A stretch of 7,403 nucleotides of DNA. Source: Lachnospiraceae bacterium UBA6987. Its GTDB lineage: Bacteria > Bacillota > Clostridia > Lachnospirales > Lachnospiraceae. The DNA is taken from NCBI GenBank assembly GCA_002449955.1, contig DJYD01000068.1, positions 1-7,403 of the forward strand, in the 5' to 3' direction. The notes below the pieces were generated by a model, which was not told the DNA's origin, made no database searches, and worked only from the letters and a program-made list of their open reading frames with translations. The translations under genes and the position numbers were made by a program. Shown one piece after another: positions 5,410-7,403 of the stretch; position 1 is the stretch's first letter, and every line of letters begins with the position of its first letter.

Positions 5410-5437
5410 GCGCCGGTTAGCAGCTCCTAACCGGCGC
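5410..5437. promoter_or_regulatory. Perfect 11-bp inverted repeat, operator-like or hairpin
   Basis: GCGCCGGTTAG and CTAACCGGCGC flank the 6-nt loop CAGCTC. The repeat starts 2 bp after the TATAAT box. The core GTTAG-N6-CTAAC recurs at 5471-5486, favouring a protein-binding site. The T-run at 5455-5461 is too far from the stem for an ordinary terminator. Confidence 0.5.
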
Positions 5438-5470
5438 GGTTTATTCCGAGCTTCTTTTTTTGCTTCACCG

Positions 5471-5486
5471 GTTAGTTTTTGCTAAC
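5471..5486. promoter_or_regulatory. Second GTTAG-N6-CTAAC site
   Basis: GTTAG-TTTTTG-CTAAC has the same 5-6-5 geometry as the core of the 5410-5437 repeat and shares the left extension CCGGTTAG. The two centres are 55 bp apart, close to five helical turns, consistent with paired binding of one regulator. Confidence 0.4.
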
Positions 5487-5674
5487 GCCAGGGAAGGAAA
5501 GCAACAAGGCCGGTGCGGGGCTGGAGCAGCCGTTTTTCCTCCGTTACCGCCAAAAGCTACATGCGAGGCTACCGGGACATCTATCCGAACGTCGGCGCGT
5601 TCCACAAGCTGATGATCCGCTTCTGCGACAGTCTGGTCCGGATGAAGATCGTAAAGATCGTTTTCGGAGAGTGA
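5486..5674 (+). pseudogene. Short coding remnant, protein-like C-terminal tail
   Basis: The frame is open from 5486 to TGA 5672-5674. Its last 40 or so residues look like real protein: YMRGYRDIYPNVGAFHKLMI and then RFCDSLVRMKIVKIVFGE. They could form amphipathic helices, unlike the Arg/Pro-rich residues before them. ATG 5561 would give 37 residues but has no ribosome site. The likeliest reading is the 3' end of a gene whose front has been lost or scrambled. I cannot assign a family. A genuine small protein is less likely. Confidence 0.25.
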
Positions 5675-5685
5675 ATCGGAAGCGC

Positions 5686-5713
5686 TTGCGGAAAAGCAGG
5701 ATCGGATTATAAT
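5686..5713 (+). promoter_or_regulatory. Probable promoter of tag
   Basis: TTGCGG (5686-5691), a 16-nt spacer and TATAAT (5708-5713) lie 53 nt upstream of the tag start codon. The -10 box is consensus and the -35 keeps TTG. This would make tag its own transcription unit. Confidence 0.5.
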
Positions 5714-5766
5714 GATACCGGGACCTGGGGCAATAATAAGGCCGGAAAGCACGAAGGAGAAAGCGC

Positions 5767-6318
5767 ATGAGCGAATGCAGGAACTGGTATATGAGCGATC
5801 CGCTCCTCGAAGCGTACCATGATAATGAATGGTGCAAGGTGAATCACGATGACGACTTCCAGTTTCAGATGCTTTGCCTGGAAGGGGCGAGCGTCGGTCT
5901 TTCCTGGCAGATCATCATGCACAAAAGAGAGGCATACCTCGCCGCGTTTCACGGGTTCCGCATCGATGAATGCGCCGCGATGACCGACGAGGAGCTGGAA
6001 GCGCTGTACTTTGATCCGGGGATCATCCGCAACAAAAGCAAGATCCGGAGCGTCCGAAAGAACGCGCAGATCGTGCAGAAGATCCAGGAAGAGTTCGGCT
6101 CCTTTGACGCCTATCTCTGGAGCTTTACAGGCGGCAGGCAGATCGACGGCCGCTGGAAGAGACCGCAGGACATTCCGACCGTCTCCGCGGTTTCCGCAGC
6201 CATGAGCAAAGACATGAAAAAGCGCGGGATCGCCTTCGTCGGGCCTGTGATCACCTACTCCTTCCTGCAGTCGATCGGGATCGTAAACGACCATCTGGAT
6301 GACTGTGAATACCGCTGA
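5767..6318 (+). CDS. tag: DNA-3-methyladenine glycosylase I (Tag)
   Basis: The 183-residue product is full length for Tag, which cuts the N-glycosidic bond of 3-methyladenine in alkylated DNA to begin base excision repair in the cytoplasm. The zinc ligands of the family are in place: Cys4, His18, His176 and Cys180 (CRNW...YHDNEW at the front, NDHLDDC at the end). LEGASVGLSW (38-47) holds the conserved active-site Glu39 and Trp47. IIRNKSKI (86-93), KNAQ, GSFDAYLWSF and the segment SKDMKKRGIAFVGPVITYSF (147-166) are further family signatures. Two departures from the common form are visible: EWC (21-23) instead of the usual EWG, and SVG instead of QAG before LSW. These may mark a Firmicute subclade rather than loss of function. 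AAGGAG at 5753-5758 is the ribosome site. No Ada-type operator is recognised upstream. Confidence 0.95.
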   Translation: MSECRNWYMSDPLLEAYHDNEWCKVNHDDDFQFQMLCLEGASVGLSWQIIMHKREAYLAAFHGFRIDECAAMTDEELEALYFDPGIIRNKSKIRSVRKNAQIVQKIQEEFGSFDAYLWSFTGGRQIDGRWKRPQDIPTVSAVSAAMSKDMKKRGIAFVGPVITYSFLQSIGIVNDHLDDCEYR

Positions 6319-6375
6319 AAAGCAATAATTCACGGTATGCAACCATTAGTTGACACTTTTCCAATGACCGATTGG

Positions 6376-6405
6376 TTGACCGGCAACCGCATATCTCACT
6401 AAGAT
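6376..6405 (+). promoter_or_regulatory. Possible promoter region of the XRE regulator, with repeated motifs
   Basis: TTGACC (6376-6381), an 18-nt spacer and TAAGAT (6400-6405) form a fair promoter. The surrounding 160-nt intergenic stretch has symmetric sequences: CCAAT-GACCG-ATTGG (6361-6375), a GTTGAC pair (starting 6349 and 6375), and ATCTTG-N7-CAAGAT (6432-6450). Such density is typical of a self-regulated repressor gene, though no binding site is known. Confidence 0.35.
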
Positions 6406-6431
6406 ACGGATACAACCAGAAACCGGACACC

Positions 6432-6450
6432 ATCTTGACAATAGCAAGAT
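6432..6450. repeat. ATCTTG-N7-CAAGAT inverted repeat before the XRE gene
   Basis: This perfect 6-bp inverted repeat ends 12 nt upstream of the AAAGGAGG ribosome site (6463-6470). It could be an operator for the adjacent helix-turn-helix protein or a small leader hairpin. The sequence alone does not decide between them. Confidence 0.4.
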
Positions 6451-6478
6451 GCGTCAGATTGCAAAGGAGGATCATTCC

Positions 6479-7111
6479 ATGAAATTATGTGACAAGATCA
6501 TGCAGGCCAGAAAAAAGGCTGGAATGTCACAAATCGATCTGGCTGACGCCATGGGCGTATCCAGACAATCCGTATCGAAATGGGAAACAGGCGAGGCCAA
6601 CCCGGAGATCAGCAAGCTAACGCAATTAGCCCGCACTCTGGGTGTATCCGTGGATTGGCTGCTTTCAGAGGAAGAAGAACCTTTCGAAGGTATTCCCGCT
6701 GAAGATGAAAATCGCAATGAAACGTCTGCCCGTCCCTATCCGGAATGGGTGGAGAACCTGCCCAGATGGCTTGGCGGAGCACTGAAACGTTTCGGATGGC
6801 TGTTCGGAGCATATGTGGCTGCCGCCGGATTCATTTTTGCCTTGTTCGGTTTGATCATGGGGATCATCAGCCGGAATGCTGTCAGCGGGATGTCGCAGAT
6901 GGGAAACGGCTTTTTCTCCGGCGGAGATCTTTTCAATGCCTACCAGCAAAGCGCCGACCAGATGACGCAGATGGCGCAGCGAAATTTCTCGCTGATCGCA
7001 GCGATCCCGGTCGGTTTTGGCCTGTTGCTGATGATCATTGGGATTGTTTTGGCTGTGAAGCTAAAAAAATGGGGAAACCGCAATGATCATGTGACTGCGA
7101 ACAGGCTGTAG
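6479..7111 (+). CDS. XRE-family helix-turn-helix regulator with two-helix membrane tail
   Basis: The 210-residue product starts at ATG 6479, set by AAAGGAGG 8 nt upstream; the in-frame ATG at 6449 has no such site. Residues 4-62 form a Cro/C1-type HTH domain: KIMQARKKAGMSQIDLADAM, then GVSRQSVSKWETGEANPEI with recognition helix around 28-36, then LARTLGVSVDWLL. An acidic linker (EEEEPFEGIPAEDENRNE, 64-81) leads to two hydrophobic helices at ~105-130 and ~173-195, separated by a Gly/Ser/Met/Gln-rich loop (SGMSQMGNGFFSGG...QSADQMTQMAQ). This layout is common in Firmicutes, where a DNA-binding domain is tethered to the membrane and may respond to envelope state. Target genes are unknown; autoregulation is plausible given inverted repeats upstream. 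No partner gene follows before hsp20. Confidence 0.9.
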   Translation: MKLCDKIMQARKKAGMSQIDLADAMGVSRQSVSKWETGEANPEISKLTQLARTLGVSVDWLLSEEEEPFEGIPAEDENRNETSARPYPEWVENLPRWLGGALKRFGWLFGAYVAAAGFIFALFGLIMGIISRNAVSGMSQMGNGFFSGGDLFNAYQQSADQMTQMAQRNFSLIAAIPVGFGLLLMIIGIVLAVKLKKWGNRNDHVTANRL

Positions 7112-7196
7112 ATCAATTGTCGCAATGTTCTCGGCCAGGACCGCGATGGAAACGGATGATTTCAAGATGAGATTTAACAAATTCTTCACAAAATTA

Positions 7197-7223
7197 TTAG
7201 CACTCTCTATTGACGAGTGCTAA
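7197..7223. promoter_or_regulatory. CIRCE operator (HrcA binding site)
   Basis: TTAGCACTC-N9-GAGTGCTAA is a perfect 9-9-9 CIRCE element, the binding site of the heat-shock repressor HrcA in Firmicutes and other bacteria. It predicts that the downstream gene is repressed at normal temperature and released on heat stress. Confidence 0.97.
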
Positions 7224-7238
7224 ATCAGGTGATATAAC
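7210..7238 (+). promoter_or_regulatory. Sigma-A promoter of hsp20, overlapped by CIRCE
   Basis: TTGACG (7210-7215), a 17-nt spacer and TATAAC (7233-7238) give five of six matches in each box. The -35 box lies in the loop and first base of the right arm of CIRCE, so HrcA would directly block polymerase. Transcription would begin near 7245, leaving a leader of about 119 nt. Confidence 0.75.
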
Positions 7239-7244
7239 ATACTT

Positions 7245-7299
7245 GCAAGCGGAAAAGAGGTCCGGAGCTGAGGTTCCGGGTTTCCTCCTCTCCCCTTGC
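7245..7299 (+). promoter_or_regulatory. Structured leader RNA of hsp20
   Basis: Nested pairings are visible right after the predicted transcription start: GCAAG 7245-7249 with CTTGC 7295-7299, AGAGG 7256-7260 with CCTCT 7287-7291, and CCGGA 7262-7266 with TCCGG 7275-7279. The segment CCTCCT (7284-7289) is also complementary to the ribosome site AGGAGG (7350-7355), allowing an alternative fold that hides it. A heat-sensing role is inference. Confidence 0.4.
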
Positions 7300-7363
7300 G
7301 GCATATAAAACAGCAACAGCCCTGAACAGCATCCAGGACCGAAAATAAAAGGAGGTTTGACTT

Positions 7364-7403
7364 ATGTTATACATGCCTAGTATTTTTGGTGAGGATCTGA
7401 TGG
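7364..7403 (+). CDS. Small heat-shock protein Hsp20/alpha-crystallin (3' partial)
   Basis: Thirteen codons are visible before the window ends: MLYMPSIFGEDLM. The M-PSIFGE-L start is typical of Hsp20 proteins of Clostridia. A strong AAAAGGAGG (7347-7355) precedes ATG 7364, and a CIRCE operator lies upstream, fitting a heat-inducible ATP-independent chaperone that holds unfolding proteins in the cytoplasm. The alpha-crystallin domain itself is outside the window, so the call rests on the N-terminus and context. Confidence 0.8.
   Translation, partial: MLYMPSIFGEDLM

Noticed and set aside
5410..5461. Inverted repeat plus T-run as an intrinsic terminator
   Set aside because: Seventeen bases separate the stem from the T-run, and the stem abuts a TATAAT box; an operator is the better reading, though termination is not excluded.
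5707..6342. 211-codon minus-strand open frame opposite tag
   Set aside because: tag is unambiguous on the plus strand, and the opposite frame has no recognisable features.
6449..6478. Upstream in-frame ATG for the XRE regulator
   Set aside because: AAAGGAGG at 6463-6470 clearly serves ATG 6479, and the upstream start has no SD.

Overview
The window looks like chromosome from a Gram-positive Firmicute, most likely a gut Clostridia of the Lachnospiraceae type. This rests on strong AGGAGG-type ribosome binding sites, consensus sigma-A promoters, a perfect CIRCE heat-shock operator, two lipobox lipoproteins, and protein families typical of that group. Base composition is roughly balanced. All convincing genes are on the + strand.

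Layout. (1) Positions 1-3352 hold five closely spaced co-directional genes: the 3' part of a YjbR/MmcQ-type protein with an EVE/PUA-like domain (open at the window edge); a DUF5131 (Gp37/Gp68-like) cysteine-motif protein whose real start is probably a CTG codon at 462; a cyclophilin-like lipoprotein; a six-helix membrane protein of unknown function; and a maltose/galactoside-type O-acetyltransferase. (2) Positions 3375-5361 look like one mobile unit. An IS256-like left end, still carrying the SD and start codon of a lost transposase, and an IS right end at 5286-5361 bracket a 524-residue lipoprotein gene with its own promoter. A second copy of the right end sits at 3479-3558, making an 80-bp direct repeat (79/80 identical) around the cargo gene. 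The outer flanks carry a 9-bp near-perfect target duplication (CTCGAACGT / CTCGAACCT). (3) Positions 5362-5766 hold a T-rich stretch, a TATAAT promoter overlapped by a perfect 11-bp inverted repeat, a second copy of the GTTAG-N6-CTAAC motif, a short coding remnant and a promoter for the next gene. (4) Positions 5767-6318 encode DNA-3-methyladenine glycosylase I (tag). (5) Positions 6479-7111 encode an XRE-type helix-turn-helix protein with a two-helix membrane tail. (6) From 7197 on there is a CIRCE operator built into a sigma-A promoter, a structured leader of about 120 nt, and the first 13 codons of a small heat-shock protein (Hsp20).

How they fit together. The first two genes have nucleic-acid-linked folds and may act together, but this is inference. 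The cyclophilin-like lipoprotein, membrane protein and acetyltransferase look like ordinary envelope and metabolic genes in a possible shared transcript. The lipoprotein at 3654-5228 appears to be a later arrival. tag, the XRE regulator and hsp20 look like separate stress- or regulation-related transcription units. The most unusual items are the IS-end-bounded lipoprotein cassette, the CTG start of the DUF5131 gene, the paired GTTAG-N6-CTAAC sites, and the structured leader of the CIRCE-controlled hsp20 gene.
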